This document shows, piece after piece, positions 35,901 through 47,000 of a DNA stretch of 64,000 bases. Numbering within the stretch: position 1 is the first letter of the stretch; each line of letters starts with the position of its first letter. Below the pieces are notes generated by a model. It was not told the DNA's origin. It did not search any database and saw only the letters and a program-made list of their open reading frames with translations. The position numbers and the translations under genes were made by a program. The DNA comes from Triglochin maritima (lineage: Eukaryota > Streptophyta > Magnoliopsida > Alismatales > Juncaginaceae): assembly GCA_963682175.1 (NCBI GenBank), contig OY821789.1, positions 33,982,188 to 34,046,187 on the forward strand, in the 5' to 3' direction.

Positions 35901-37258
35901 TTCACTGCCGAGACCATAATCCGACCTCTGCCTCTCAGCCCTCTGATCACAACATCAGGCAGGTCCTCCCTCGGAATCAGAATCTTCTTCTCGCGGCAAA
36001 AGACCCGAACATCGTACTGGGACAGCCAATCCATCCCAAGTATGACGTCGAAGTCCTCCATCGGTAGCAAGACCAGATCTGCCGGAAAATCTTGGTCTCC
36101 CGAAACAACTGTGGTGCCGGGGAGGAAGCTCCCCACAGTGCCCACCTCACCCATGGGCGTACTGACTTCCAAACACACAGTCAGCAGCTCAGGGGTCCGA
36201 CCCAACTCGCCAGCAAACTTCTCCGAAATGAAGGAGTGAGTGGCACCGCAATCAAAAAGAACTCTAGCAACACGACCAGAAACAGAAAGAGTACCTTCCA
36301 CCACAGTGTTGGAGTCCCTCGCCTCCTCAGCCTGGATGGTGAAAACCCGCCCGACGACTCTGCTCGGTCCTGGTGGTGCAACTACGCGACTGCCTCCGCT
36401 CCTGCCTGCTGCTGGCGGTCCTGGCCTCCTACTCGGCTCTCCCCGCCTCTGCGGACAATCTCGAATGAAGTGCCCCATCTGGCCGCAACCCAGACATGCT
36501 CCAGTACGACGGGGACACTCCTGCCCCGGATGAGCTCCACCACAAGAACTGCACATCCCGGGCCGACGTGCTCCTCCCCCATCAGACCGAGGCCTCTTGC
36601 CGGCCACCACTGCGGAACGGCCAGCTGCACGCCCCACTGCACTACCCTGAGGTCTCCTAGCCTCCTGGTAGTTCTCCTGGAAGTCCCGATCAAGAACCGT
36701 CGCGCACTCCACTGCATCTGCCAGAGTCCGCGGCATACTGGTGAGAACACGAGACCTCAACTGCTTCCTCAGTCCCCTCACAAACTTCCTCGCTCTCTGC
36801 TCCTGAGTAACATAAATCTCTGGACAGTAGCGCTCCAGGGCGTTGTACCGATCGACGTAGGCAGCTAACGTCATATCCCTCTGCTCCAACGCCAGGAACT
36901 CCTCTCTCTTCGCATCTCTGACATGCGGCGGGAAGTATTTCTGATTAAACTCCTCCAGAAACTCCTCCCAAGTCACATCATCTCGGTCGGCGAACACAAC
37001 TGCAGATGTACTCCTCCACCAGCTCGACGCCTGACCTCTCAGCACGTAGGTAGCCAGACCTACCTGCAGCTCCGGTGCACATCCAATCGCACGGAAGATC
37101 TTCTGAATCGTGAAGATCCAGTCCTCAGCCAGCTCAGGATCCACTCCGCCCTCAAAAGTCGGAGGATGCTGCCTCATGAACCTGTCGTGCACCACACCAG
37201 GTCCTGCCTGCTCAGCTCGGGCAGCCTGGCGCTCCAGAAACTCGCCCAGCCTGTCCAT
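32912..37258 (-). CDS. Gag-pol polyprotein of the Tekay/Del retrotransposon
   Basis: Open frame of 1448 codons from the ATG at 37258 ([11 protein letters not shown]); the frame is open upstream to 37375 but without another ATG. Domains in order: retrotransposon gag (about 21-200), two zinc knuckles ([13 protein letters not shown] near 236 and [14 protein letters not shown] near 256), aspartic protease with FDCGATHSF near 336, reverse transcriptase about 520-700 ([11 protein letters not shown], catalytic FVDDILVYS near 669), RNase H about 812-930 ([25 protein letters not shown]), integrase with zinc-binding C-x2-C near 1068, a D-D-35-E triad at D1100, D1161 and E1197, and a chromodomain-like C-terminus ([21 protein letters not shown], about 1413-1433). 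No frameshift or stop. The protease loop has Cys where D-S/T-G is usual. Confidence 0.95.
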   Translation of the reverse strand: MDRLGEFLERQAARAEQAGPGVVHDRFMRQHPPTFEGGVDPELAEDWIFTIQKIFRAIGCAPELQVGLATYVLRGQASSWWRSTSAVVFADRDDVTWEEFLEEFNQKYFPPHVRDAKREEFLALEQRDMTLAAYVDRYNALERYCPEIYVTQEQRARKFVRGLRKQLRSRVLTSMPRTLADAVECATVLDRDFQENYQEARRPQGSAVGRAAGRSAVVAGKRPRSDGGGARRPGMCSSCGGAHPGQECPRRTGACLGCGQMGHFIRDCPQRRGEPSRRPGPPAAGRSGGSRVVAPPGPSRVVGRVFTIQAEEARDSNTVVEGTLSVSGRVARVLFDCGATHSFISEKFAGELGRTPELLTVCLEVSTPMGEVGTVGSFLPGTTVVSGDQDFPADLVLLPMEDFDVILGMDWLSQYDVRVFCREKKILIPREDLPDVVIRGLRGRGRIMVSAVKAQRLIQLGCRAYVATLVVSDSESRSLEDIEVVRDFADVFPVDIPGLPPHREIEFGIDLVEGATPQSKAPYRMTLAELAELKKQLQELMDTGFIRPSVSPWGAPVLFVKKKDGSLRMCIDYRMLNKVTVRNRYPLPRIEDLFDQLQTAKVFSKIDLRSGYHQLRIREADVQKTAFRTRYGHYEFLVMPFGLTNAPAAFMDLMNRTFKPYLDSFVIVFVDDILVYSPDWEQHREHLRIVLGILRDQQLYAKYKKCEFWLDQVAFLGHIVSKDGISVDPAKVEAVTQWKAPTSVTEIRSFLGLAGYYRRFIQDFSRLASPLTALTRKGVRFAWSQKCEDSFLELKRRLTTALILTLPSGSGGFVIYSDASGIGLGCVLMQHGKVVAYASRQLKDHERNYPTHDLELAAVVHALKTWRHYLYGEQFEVFTDHQSLKYLFSQKELNMRQRRWLEFIKDYDFTISYHPGKANSVADALSRRVEVSVASLCVQEWRLLESLSEWRPFAGSAEGAVIAGLRVEPQTVSRVVQAQGTDAELAGLVQLSAQEGSDFSIGADGGLRFRSRIWVPRVDELREEIMEEAHRARYSIHPGSTKMYKDLQRNFWWKGMKRDIAEFVSRCLVCQQVKIEHQRPAGPMQCIELPEWKWEHVTMDFVTGLPKTRRFHDAIWVIVDRLTKSAHFLAIRTTLPLEGLARLYVEEIVRLHGVPVSIISDRDPRFTSRFWGSLQQALGTRLRFSTAFHPQTDGQSERTIQTLEDMLRACTLDWAGHWDEHLPLIEFAYNNSYHSSIGMAPYEALYGRPCRSPVCWSDVGERQLVGPEIVQMYAEKVDVIRRRLATAQSRQKSYVDRRRRALSFEVGDHVFLKISPARGVMRFGKKGKLSPRYVGPFEILDRVGEVAYRIALPPQFSGLHNVFHVSMLRKYVADPSHVIEIAVPEIQQDLSLEERPVEIVDRMDHQLRRRTIPMVKVRWQHHSECEATWEIEEEVRRQYPELFGELLL

Positions 37259-37478
37259 AGTGCCATAGAGCGTACGCCGCTCCTCCTCCCATGCCGCGCC
37301 TCCCGTACCCTCACTGGAACTACGCGGCAGGGGCGTACCTCTCACACGCCTCGGAGGAAACTGCCACCACAACAATCAACAGATAAGCAACAATGCATGC
37401 ATGAGCTACAGAAAGTAATGCATGCCTCTAACACTACTCCTAAGGGTGGTTCTTTAGACGAAGACACAGGAATCGACC

Positions 37479-37490
37479 GCTCTGATACCA
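37479..37490 (-). promoter_or_regulatory. Primer binding site (initiator tRNA-Met type)
   Basis: The - strand reads TGGTATCAGAGC three bases inside the 5' LTR, the standard plant iMet primer site of Tekay/Del elements. Confidence 0.92.
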
Positions 37491-37493
37491 AGT

Positions 37494-39587
37494 TGTAACG
37501 TCCCGAAACAGCGGAAGATTTAAAATTTCGAAATAACGAATAAAACTGACAACTCAAGGCGGGAACGTCACTAATATATAAATATATAAATCCGGGTGCA
37601 CCCAAAATACATGGAGTTTACAAAAGGTGTACAACTACAATCCAGATGAAAGAAATGAAAATACAAGTAGTCGTACAATCTCGCAAATGCCGAAGAGGAT
37701 CCGACTCCAAAGCGCTCCGTCCTCGGTCACCACCCACCCGGACCTACTGTGGTCCTGAAATAAAAAGTGCAACAACAATGCCTGAGTTTCCTGAAAGGAA
37801 ACCCCGTATACCAAGCCCTAAATGCATGCAAGACTATCAATGAAACCTATCATACTAGTCATCATGGCATGGCATCAATGCGATACATAAAACAATCCCC
37901 CAACGGGTAAACAGACCCACTACGGGGTAACCAATCCCACCACGGGGAAACACAGGACCTCTGTCCGCAACTGTAAGGGGTCCCACTCTGAGACCTACCG
38001 TAGGCACATACGGTCTAGCAGAAGGTACGCAACGAACCCCACACGCGACTACTCTAGTCAAGGGATCGGTGAGGAGCGTCTGCACGCCTGCGCGAAGTAG
38101 AAATCAGCTGAAATCTCGAGGTCAACACCTCACCAACGGGGCCGTCGCCCAGGTCGGTCCACTCATCTGGAGGAGCCCGTCCAGACTACCCTGCCGGAAA
38201 AGATCGTCGACAGTCCATACCCTCACCGGAACAGCATCGGTGGGACACCATCGCCCGGAAACGTCGTCGGACGGCACTTCCGCCGGAACAGCATCGGCAG
38301 AACAATCATCACCCGGAACAGCATCGGGTGGAACAATCATCGCCTCGTCTACACGAGCGATCCGAGCTCAAACAGCCCGCAGGGTCAACATGCTCCAACG
38401 AGCCGTGCACCTCGTGCACCGGGATCCTCAATCCCTCAGGCCTGCTACTCTACTGTGAGTCAGAACATCAAGGCTACGTCGCCCTCCATCTGTGGAGACG
38501 ACACGTCCCAGATGCCCACACTCTTCCACACGGCGGTCCCTGGGCAGACACGCAGAACGCACCCACCGTCACCTCCCGGCTCACGCGCTAAGCGAGGACA
38601 CGGGTTTCCGTGGACAGAGTTGACATCTCACTAGGACAAGAAAACCAGTACTGTGCCCCATCGGTCGACCGAATCAGGCAAACCGGTCGACCGAAACCAA
38701 CAGTAACGGTCGAACGGATTTCCTCCAAACGGTCGAACAAAGTGCCCAAAACTCTGTCTCCAATCGGTCGAACCAGCGGGAAGAACCGGTCGACCGGACA
38801 GGTCAAAATCCTAGGTCTGACTAAGTCAAAATCAATTCAACTATCGGTCGACCGACTCAAGGGTCCCGGTCGACCGAACATTACAGGGTCAGCCTAGTAA
38901 TTCTAAGTCATATAATCGGTCGAACGCATATACTAATCGGTCGAACCAACAAGCAGTAAACAACAACAACTTAAGTTCCGGTCGAACCACAAGGCTCGGT
39001 CGACCGGAAACAGGCAACATCAAACCCGAACCCACGAAATTTGGCATAACCGGTCGACCGCCCCAAGGCATCGTCCGACCGGTTCTGGGCAAAAACATCA
39101 ATTTACACTATCACCGGTCGACCGCCCGAAGGCACCGGTCGACCGTTGGTCGACAGCAACCTTGCACCAGCCAAGGATTTTACGCCGTTTTCTTGTCGCC
39201 GGCGAGGTCTCCGACCTCCCGCGACCGACCCAAACCTCCCCCAACAGGGAGAACCACAAAACACACTAATGCTTGGCATACCTCAAAAGAAAGACGAATC
39301 CGCCGGAGCAACGCTCACGCCCGTCGCCTCCACCCGCGCGACCTCCTCACGCCGGAGCCTCCGCGCCGCCTCCTTCCTCCACTGGTCGCCGGAAAAGCAA
39401 GGAGAAGAGGTGGTGAGTTTTGGTGGAAGAAAATGGGAAAGAAAGGAAAAAGAGAGGGTTGGGTTGGGTTTAAATAATCAAACCTACACCTACCCCCCCC
39501 CCCATACTCCCAACCATACCCACCGTACCTCACCTCACTCCACCCCACTCCTCTCCCCACTCCCCCCCCACGTCTCCAGTCCTTACA
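37494..39587 (-). repeat. LTR (5' LTR of the minus-strand element)
   Basis: Adjacent to the primer binding site. Nearly identical to the other LTR: differences include an extra CAATCAT-type repeat unit near 38301-38310 and shorter poly-C tracts near 39496 and 39564. Confidence 0.95.
38662..39145. repeat. Eight spaced palindrome pairs in the second Tekay LTR
   Basis: Same array as 31946-32429, offset by 6716 bp. One site differs (AAACGGTCGAACA here, AAATGGTCGAACA in the other LTR). Confidence 0.95.
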
Positions 39588-39592
39588 ATATC

Positions 39593-39776
39593 TATATCTA
39601 AATTTGCCGTAAAATCATTGGTAAAGTTTACTAGGAAATGTAACATACATTTAATAGACGAGACTACAATGAGATGAGCATGACATTTTGAAATTCATGA
39701 AAGTTAAGTCAATCGAGAATATAGATCACGAGTGCAATCCTTAATTTACTCTATTTTGACAAAATAAATAGAAATG
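39593..39776. other. Short spacer between retrotransposon and Mutator-like element
   Basis: No gene seen. It includes sequence that flanked the ZIP gene before the retrotransposon inserted. Confidence 0.5.
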
Positions 39777-39937
39777 GAGGGGTGGAATAAAAAAACTGAT
39801 GTTCGTCGCCGTAAAACTACTTAAATCGTCCGTAAGATTACCATTTTATCCATCTACCCTTTCTAATCATATAACTCTTCATTTCACTCTTTTAACACAA
39901 CTTTCTCTTCATATCACTCTTCTATTCACCACATAAA

Positions 39938-40656
39938 ATGTCTCGGAGGCCAGGAAAAGAACCAGCAGAGACCTCTGACTACTCACATCTGGTAAATTAC
40001 CTTGTTTATTTCAATTAATTTAAAAAAAACATTTTTGGGTCAGACGTCCGCGGGAGCCGCCCGACCCAACGAGAGGGCGGCCGCCGGAACCGCCTCCCCC
40101 TTGGGTGTCAGCTCAGGCGCCGACATCTGAGCTGAAGTTATATGTATCTGAGTTGCTGGGTGTCAGCCTAGAGGGTCTTGGGCGGGATAGCTCATTTTGG
40201 AGTGACGGTGGTGTTAGTATCGATGTTGTGGACGAGTGTTGCAGACGGGGGCGACCACCACTGACTGAGGATACGCAGATGACTGCTTATCTCTTCTTAC
40301 TGTTAGGCTGCGTATTGTTTGTCGACAAGAGCGGTTCCAGAGTGAGACCACGCGACTTATTGGAGGCGAGGGACACATATACCATTGGTCATTACTCATG
40401 AGGGTCGGCGACGTTGGCATATCTGTATCGCCAGCTGGGCATATCTAGTCGTGCTGAATGTGGTCAGATTACGGGTTGTCTTACACTGCTGCAGGCTTGG
40501 ATATATAAGTATTTTCCTGCTTTCCGCCCACATCGTGAGCGGAAGATTGTTGAGCGTGGCCATCCTCGTTCGCGTATGTGGGTTGTCCGGGCGGAGGATA
40601 AGAGCGAGAGTCGACTTCTTTCTATTCGTAGACGGCTAGATCAGACGGCTAAATAA
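39938..40656 (+). pseudogene. Plant mobile domain (MAIN-like) gene fragment
   Basis: A possible first exon starts with ATG at 39938 (MSRRPGKEPAETSDYSHL, then GT). The main part 40105-40656 has the PMD core: QMTAYLFLLLGCVLFVDKSGSRVRPRDLL, then GSATLAYLYRQLG and ECGQITGCLTLLQAWIYKYFPAFRPH. These are hallmark PMD blocks, also found in the MAIN/MAIL proteins needed for silencing and genome stability. An in-frame TGA at 40399-40401 replaces the Trp usually found before G-A-A-L-AYLYR. The N-terminal half of the domain is short or poorly preserved. Confidence 0.75.
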
Positions 40657-40749
40657 TATTTAAATTTAAAATACGGTAAAAGAACACGATATAAGTAGAA
40701 ATACACGATATATTATACATTACAAAAACATTACAAATTACAATCAAAA

Positions 40750-41382
40750 TGTACCACGTAACCGGTTCCAATACTTCATCCTACTTTGGTACTAATCCTC
40801 CCATCCAACAACACTCTCATCTCGCATTTGATACCATAAGGTCGCTAAAGGAGGTACTGGGAAATCATCAACTAATTCCAAACGAATAAAATGTCTGTAA
40901 CTCCCTAAATGAGCAATGACCAACTCTCTGACAGGCCTCGTCATTGCAAACGGACACTCCCAAGGTAGAACAGTAAGACACGGGAACAACGAACCATCCG
41001 CTCCTATTGCGAAATACATGACCGCACACTTGTAAAAATTAGCAATAGGAAACAAGTCGGACCAAACCTCCATATAATGATCATCGCCACAAACTCCCCA
41101 GCCTCAATCAATTCGTTGACGAGCATCTCTCACATTGCCGAAATAGACACTCTCATATGTAGGATGTGCACCTATCTCATTAGAAATCGCACGACGGGCG
41201 TACGACCAGTTCTCTTGACCACCATAAAAGACATCGGCAACACATCGAAATTCATAGTTGTCATCAGCACGTACGTCATTGCACCTTTCCAGAAATGGTA
41301 AAATGATTCCTGGCAGTCTATCATTATATGGGAAGTTGTCCACGTCAACCCGTCCGGACACTGTAAAATAGGTAAATAACAA
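40750..41382 (-). pseudogene. OTU-type cysteine peptidase remnant linked to the MULE transposase
   Basis: Translation reads LPFLERCNDVRADDNYEFRCVADVFYGGQENWSYARR, then later YMEVWSDLFPIANFY, CAVMYFAIG and IAHLGSYRHFIRLELVDDFPVPPLATLWYQM. This is the layout of the OTU-like proteins that accompany plant Mutator-like transposases. The catalytic loop, normally D-G-x-C-G-F/Y-R, reads D-D-N-Y-E-F-R, so the catalytic Cys is lost. The downstream His motif region (IAHLGSYRHF) is retained. A TAG at 40792-40794 interrupts the conserved ending WED/YQSRMKYW. It is not a functional peptidase. Confidence 0.7.
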
Positions 41383-41484
41383 TTCATTAAAACAACAAAA
41401 TTAGGAGATAATATATTCAACCTCATTTAGATTACTGATATATATTAAATAACATAACAACAAAGATATCGACATACCAGAAGA

Positions 41485-43600
41485 TCATGTGCCCGTATTC
41501 ACGGACGATCGAGACGAATTAGACCGACGACCCCTGCTCCCACTACTGCCAGACCGACCACGACCTCGCTCAACATACTCGAAGGCACTCGGGTCCCGAC
41601 GTGTCGACTTTCCCCTAGGTCGACCTCGTACCTTAGTATTTTCTTCGGGTTCTCCATAGTTCGACTGATCGGGGTGTAACTGTTCGTATAAAATACGAGA
41701 GGCACTACGAATTACTGCAGGGTCGCTCTCCGAGATCTCATCCACTAGCTTCCAAAAATGCTCGACGTCTTGTGCTGACTGATCAACAAACTCTGACATC
41801 TGGACTCCTCCGATAACAAGTGTTTTACAGAATGGATGAATATGCTCTAAATAAATTTCATCACCTGACGCCAAACACTCGTACATGGTCCAGGCACAAG
41901 GAATCTCATGTGTTGTCAGGAAAGCACACCCACAACGATATTCAATTTCATCACTTAAGTCCTCCATTTTCTTGAACTCCTGTGTCATTAACGCCAAGCA
42001 GTGATGCGAAACTCGGCCATTTATATGCTGAAACAGAGGACCTATGTAATGTGCCAAATTTCGACGTCTCGAATCTTCAAGAAAGTTCCGAATATTCGTC
42101 AGCTGCATTTCAATAGACGAGTTCACGCGGTCGAAAAGAGTGTCTAGAGCGGCAGTCGATGTAGTGATCCACTCTTTCAGAGCCGAATGTGCATTTTTCA
42201 CCCTGCAGTTCGTAGTGTTGCCGAAATGAAAAACTTGATTCGTCCAATTCAACACGAATTTTTCCTTATGCACCAACCACGTGTCTTCCACATACTTCGT
42301 CAGCACTGACCAAAAGTTGTAAGAATCTTTCAGATTACGGACTGCTCTATCATAATCCGTCTGTGAATCAGAAAGCATGACTCTCCTCCACCTTCCACGC
42401 CTAAAACTCTCTGCAAGCTGCTTCTCCTTGCCGAATACGTGGTATGCGTAGTTGTACACGTCTTTGTTGATATGTCAGGTGCATAGTAAATGAGCAGACT
42501 CAGGAAAAACCTCTGCCACTGGTCGCATCAGACTCATCTCTCGGTCCGTAATTATTGTTGTCGGGCTAACAATATCCAATAACAGATCTCGCAACCTCTT
42601 CAACACCCACCGGTAACTAGACTCGGTCTCATCCTGCAAAATCACATATCCCACGAGAAAATTCATGTTTGTTGGAGTAACCCCAACCATCTCAAACAAA
42701 GGCATCTTATACTTGTTCGTCTTATACGTCGAATCCATACAGATTACGAATGGGTATGTACGCAACAACTGAACTGAAGTCGGATGTGCCAAAAATGCGT
42801 GAGTCAAGACATTAGTTTCTTCATCTACCACAATCCAATGCAAATACTTATGCTGCACTGCCTCCCTGAGAAATTACTGCGTGGGATTCCTGTCTTCAGA
42901 TTTTGTCATCTTCATGTACTCTCTGAAGTTATAAATGTGTCTTTGATTCGGATTATCGTCCGGGAAATTCTTCTTTACCGCCAACAAAATGTTACGGGGT
43001 CTTGCTTGTGCCTCTGTCATATCACGAACAATTTGTTTTGCCCCAGCACTAAGTCCGCTGACCTGTCGGTGACCCTCTGAATAAACTGCAAGTGGGTGGT
43101 TGTGCTGCCCATAGATGCTACTAGAAACAATGACTCATCTATCACGATCTCGTCGCTCCACCAATTTTACCAAAAATCGACAACCGCAATCTTTCTTTTC
43201 GTATTCTTTCGCAGTGCAATACTCGTATCACATCTCATGTAACAATCCATCCGGTTATCTGCTTTTGGTTTGTATGATGATATAACCAAAAAAAATCTGG
43301 CTCCTATTGCAACTTGTTTCGCCCATTTACAAGCTTCCTCGATTGTTGTAAATATGTATTTACTGTCAAAAAGCTCATTGTAATCTACTCTATCACCACC
43401 GAAATCTTGCAACGAAACCTGAAAAAATTGAATTTAACAGAAAATTTAAAAAAACTCAGACGTCTGGCTAAACGGCTTCCACCTACGTGGAGACGGCTTA
43501 TCCAGACGCCTCCACCTGGTGGAGGCGGCTTAGCCAGACGCTCGAGTCGGGAAAAAAATTCCACCCCTGTTACCTCGCCGGATTCAGATGATTCACCAGA
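41485..43600 (-). pseudogene. Mutator-like (FAR1-related) transposase, broken
   Basis: N-terminal FAR1-type zinc-binding part near 43150-43420 (FTTIEEACKWAKQVAIGARFFLVI, IYGQHNHPLAVYSEGH). DDE domain 42475-42858 (CMDSTYKTNKYKMPLFEMVGVTPTNM, TIITDREMSLMRPVAEVFP). SWIM-type finger in 41485-42459 (YRCGCAFLTTHEIPCAW). It ends in an Arg/Gly/Ser-rich tail. Breaks: a frameshift near 43190-43205 and in-frame stops at 43135-43137 (TGA), 42874-42876 (TAA) and 42475-42477 (TGA replacing the Trp of the CTWHI-type motif). Otherwise the protein is highly recognisable. Confidence 0.85.
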
Positions 43601-43773
43601 CATTTTCGTGATATTGGTACTAGGAATGTGAATAAAACTGAGTCAAACACCTTGTTTAAAGACACAGGACAAAATGGGTATTAATTGATTTGTTATGGGC
43701 AAAAATGTTATTTTTAGGGCGATTTAAGTAGTTTTCCGACGACGAATAGTAGTTCCCTTGGAAAATTGACCCC

Positions 43774-44001
43774 CAATATTGCAACTTTTTAAGAATAATA
43801 CAGAATTGGAATATTTCTATCTGTCTGCATCATGCCAACAGATTCTATTGGAATTTCTATAACAAATTCATGACAAAGTTGCAACACTTTCAGTAGCAAA
43901 TGATCTCATTACATGTACATTTCCCAGAAAATTTTGTTGGTACAAAGCTTGCTAACGTTTATGGGCAAGTAGTCCGTGTGATAATGTATACTCAATATAG
44001 C
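43774..44001. other. 3' flank of the large minus-strand gene
   Basis: Presumed 3' UTR of the gene ending at 44002; no other feature seen. Confidence 0.5.
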
Positions 44002-47000
44002 TCAAGAATGTTTCCTTTCCCACTTCCCTTCTCTTCTTGCGTCGCGTTCTCTTCTGTCTACAATCTGCTGCCTTGATCGCCCACCGCGAGACCCTTGCCT
44101 CGTTGTGGACCCAATTCCAGCAGCCATGCCATCAAATCCTAAACCCGTATCTGGGTCGCCTACACTGCCGGTATCTCCAGAATCCCTGCTACCATCAACA
44201 CTGTCCTCGTACGAGGCTGTCGGTTCGTTTGACCGATCACGTGATTGTAGAATTGTTGGAGGCTGACCGGAAAATGACCGAGAGCCTGCAAGCATTACGC
44301 CTGTCCCTCCTGAAACCACTCCACCAGACATCGGCCCACTTTCACGGCCTCTACTGCTTGATCTTATGTTTCCTTCATTGACAGATCTCCCATTGTCTCG
44401 GTCACGATATCGTTCCCTGGGACGACTGGATGAGTAAACAGACAATAAAGACAAAGCACTACGAAAAGACAATGTTGACATTGAAACTTAAAAACAGTAA
44501 GATGTCAGAAGTTTACTAAATCTCTGCCCGGTACTGAAGCAACTGCAGTTTACAAAGAAGTGATAGGAGTCAGAAAATTGCATCAAAGAAGAGAGAGGAC
44601 TTCTGTTTTGGGAGAACTTGTGCGCAAGTTGTGTGTGTGAGAAAGTTGTCCCTTGAAATCCTTTCTCAATAGTGGATTCTCTCTCAAGGTGGACATATCA
44701 CTGATTAAGTAAAAGAAGTTTCACCACACTATATGGTACAGTGTCAGGTAGTGTTTTTTGTGCTTTATGTTTTCAAGGAATGTACGGCTTTGTTCCCAAA
44801 CTAGTTGGGGTAGACTAGAAATGAAACTTTAAGAATCACGTGTCTGAACCGTGATTCTTATTGAGTTTCATTTCTAGCCTACCCCAACTAGTTTAAAGGC
44901 TTTGTTGTTGTTGTTGTGCGAGTTTCATGCCTCAAAACATCTAAATGGGAACATTCTCAATCCTTGCTAGTACTTGCCCTTAATAATTTATATATTTATA
45001 ATTATATGCAAGTATTATATTTTTTGTTGAGTTTCATTTCTAGTCTATCCCAACAAGTTTGGAATTAAGAACCTTGTTGTTACTGTTGTATATGGAAGTA
45101 ATTTGAAACACACAACAGATCAGTATGAATTGTGATGATGGATTCCTAACCACCAAACTGCAGCTAACTAATGTGTGTCATATAATGAACATGTGGAGAG
45201 ATAGGATCCCCATTCCCCAAGCATGAAGTAGTACCACATCAAATTATTTATGATATAGTGAGAGCCCCATCTGCCATACTCTGTGTAAAAGTCGATTCAT
45301 CCCTACCAGTATAGTACCCTCAGGTTAAAACTTCCTTAGAGTACGTCTATAGTTAGATACTTCGGTTGCCAATTTATCCTTTATTTGGTCAAGTTATTGC
45401 ACCAATTTAAAGGTTCTTTTCCAGTCAGCAGCTTCTCCTTTCAAATTGAGAGTCCAGTGGATCTTTACGATCATCATGAATTAAGAGTGTACCATAACCA
45501 CCCCCACAGGCATGTGGTCTCTCATTTCTTTTTGCATCACCAACATCAATACAATTAACAATCTAAAAATTACCTGCTCGAACTAGTAGAGAACTCGCGC
45601 CTTGATGCCTGAACTCCAGATTCTATGTGCTCAATCTCTCTAAGGAGCTCCCTCTAAAGATGAAATTTTAAATACATAAGTGCAAATTTGTTTAAGCGAG
45701 TACACAATGCTAAAAGAAATAGTATGAAAAACAAGCTGGTTGCTTAAAACATGCTCTATCATAAACTGACAGGCAAAAACGGATGCACATTAAGGAACAG
45801 CGAAATTTATAACTACCAAGAGCCAAGCATTATTGCTAGGGGTAAACATCTTATAGCTTGAGCTTTAGTGATTAATAATACCTAACACAAGTTCATAACT
45901 TAAATACACTCTTCCACATTGGAATTGCACATCCAACAAGGCCCAAGTGGAGCAGCTCCATAATATTGTACAAAATCAAGAACGCAGACCAAGAGTTGTA
46001 ACTTTGTAAGATATAAGTTATGAAAGTACAGAAAGAAAATAATTTTGAGCTCTGTAAGCTCCACGACTATTAAATAATACCAAAACAGTTCTAACCTTTT
46101 CAATAAAAGTTTCCTATAAAAATGACAAAGTAGACATAAAATTGAAAGTGATAATGATACAAAATGAATCTTGAACACAAAAGATTTTAAACTACCTGAG
46201 TTTGTCTTTCTTTTTCTAAATCAAGATTACAGCGGAGCTCTCTAGTTTTTGCCCGCTCAAGCTCCAATAACTTTTGTCTTTCAATTTCTTTTTCCATCTC
46301 ACTGATTCTTTCCCTGAGATGCCAACACAATACGAGGACACATTCAAACTTTGATTACCTCTATCTACCAGATCCGTAGGACTTTTACAAAATAAAGTAA
46401 TCCATACACAGCTGCTTCAAACTTCTTTTCAATTCACAATCACTAGATAATTTCCACCATTTTACTTTCAAGGGAACATTGTTTCTGCAATATTATTGGT
46501 AAATAAAAGTACTCGTACCATTTCAAACTACGGTATCCCAACTAAACCACCATAGCGTACAGGCATAAGGTGAATATAAGATTATAACAATAAAAACTCC
46601 TATATCCTACGGCGGCAACAACGAAAAGAAAACAAGAAACTAGGAAAGACCTATCAAGTTCTTGTAAAAGCTCCATCTCACGTAATGTTGCCTCTTCTAA
46701 ATACTTTTGGCGTTCTCGTTTCAGAATGAGTTTTTTCTGCCTGCGGGCCAGAATTTCTTCTTTCAGTTTGGACCTCTCCCTGCCACAAAAAAACAAAGTC
46801 ATACCTCACTTTAGCTATGAACAGTGTGCAACTAATGGTGTAATTCATAATAAAAGAGATCCAATAAATTAACAGTATGTATCATGGCATTTACTTCTTT
46901 ACCCTTTAATAGATGAAAAAAATGGGATACAGAGAGATAAAAAAAACAAAATAACAAAACAAAATACAAAACAAAACATTGCAGTTGAAATGGTGTACAG

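Larger units (their letters stand above)
30783..39587 (-). mobile_element. Complete Ty3/gypsy retrotransposon, Tekay/Del (chromovirus) type
   Basis: 8805 bp, transcribed on the - strand. LTRs of 2096 bp (30783-32878) and 2094 bp (37494-39587) share termini TGTAACGTCCCG...TTACA. The target duplication ATATC is perfect (30778-30782 and 39588-39592). A tRNA-iMet-type primer binding site (37479-37490) and a polypurine tract (near 32879-32893) sit just inside the LTRs. One uninterrupted gag-pol frame carries every enzymatic domain and a chromodomain-like C-terminus. By eye the LTRs differ at about seven positions plus a short indel and two poly-C length changes, roughly 0.3%, so insertion was recent. 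Everything needed for transposition appears present. Confidence 0.95.
39777..43773. mobile_element. Mutator-like element carrying plant-mobile-domain and OTU genes
   Basis: Terminal inverted repeats: left AACTGATGTTCGTCGCCGTAA...CTACTTAAATCGTCC (39795-39831); right, read inward, AACTACTATTCGTCGTCGG...CTACTTAAATCGCCC (43755-43718). About 4.0 kb. A + strand PMD gene lies at the left, with a - strand transposase followed by an OTU-type peptidase gene. All three are broken. Outer ends and target duplication are uncertain. Confidence 0.8.

Noticed and set aside
37479..37490. tRNA-Met gene
   Set aside because: Only the 12-base primer binding site is present; there is no cloverleaf sequence.
32993..37498. 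Many + strand open frames of 60-258 codons across 33-37.5 kb
   Set aside because: They are antisense shadows of the gag-pol frame, made open by its GC-rich codon use.
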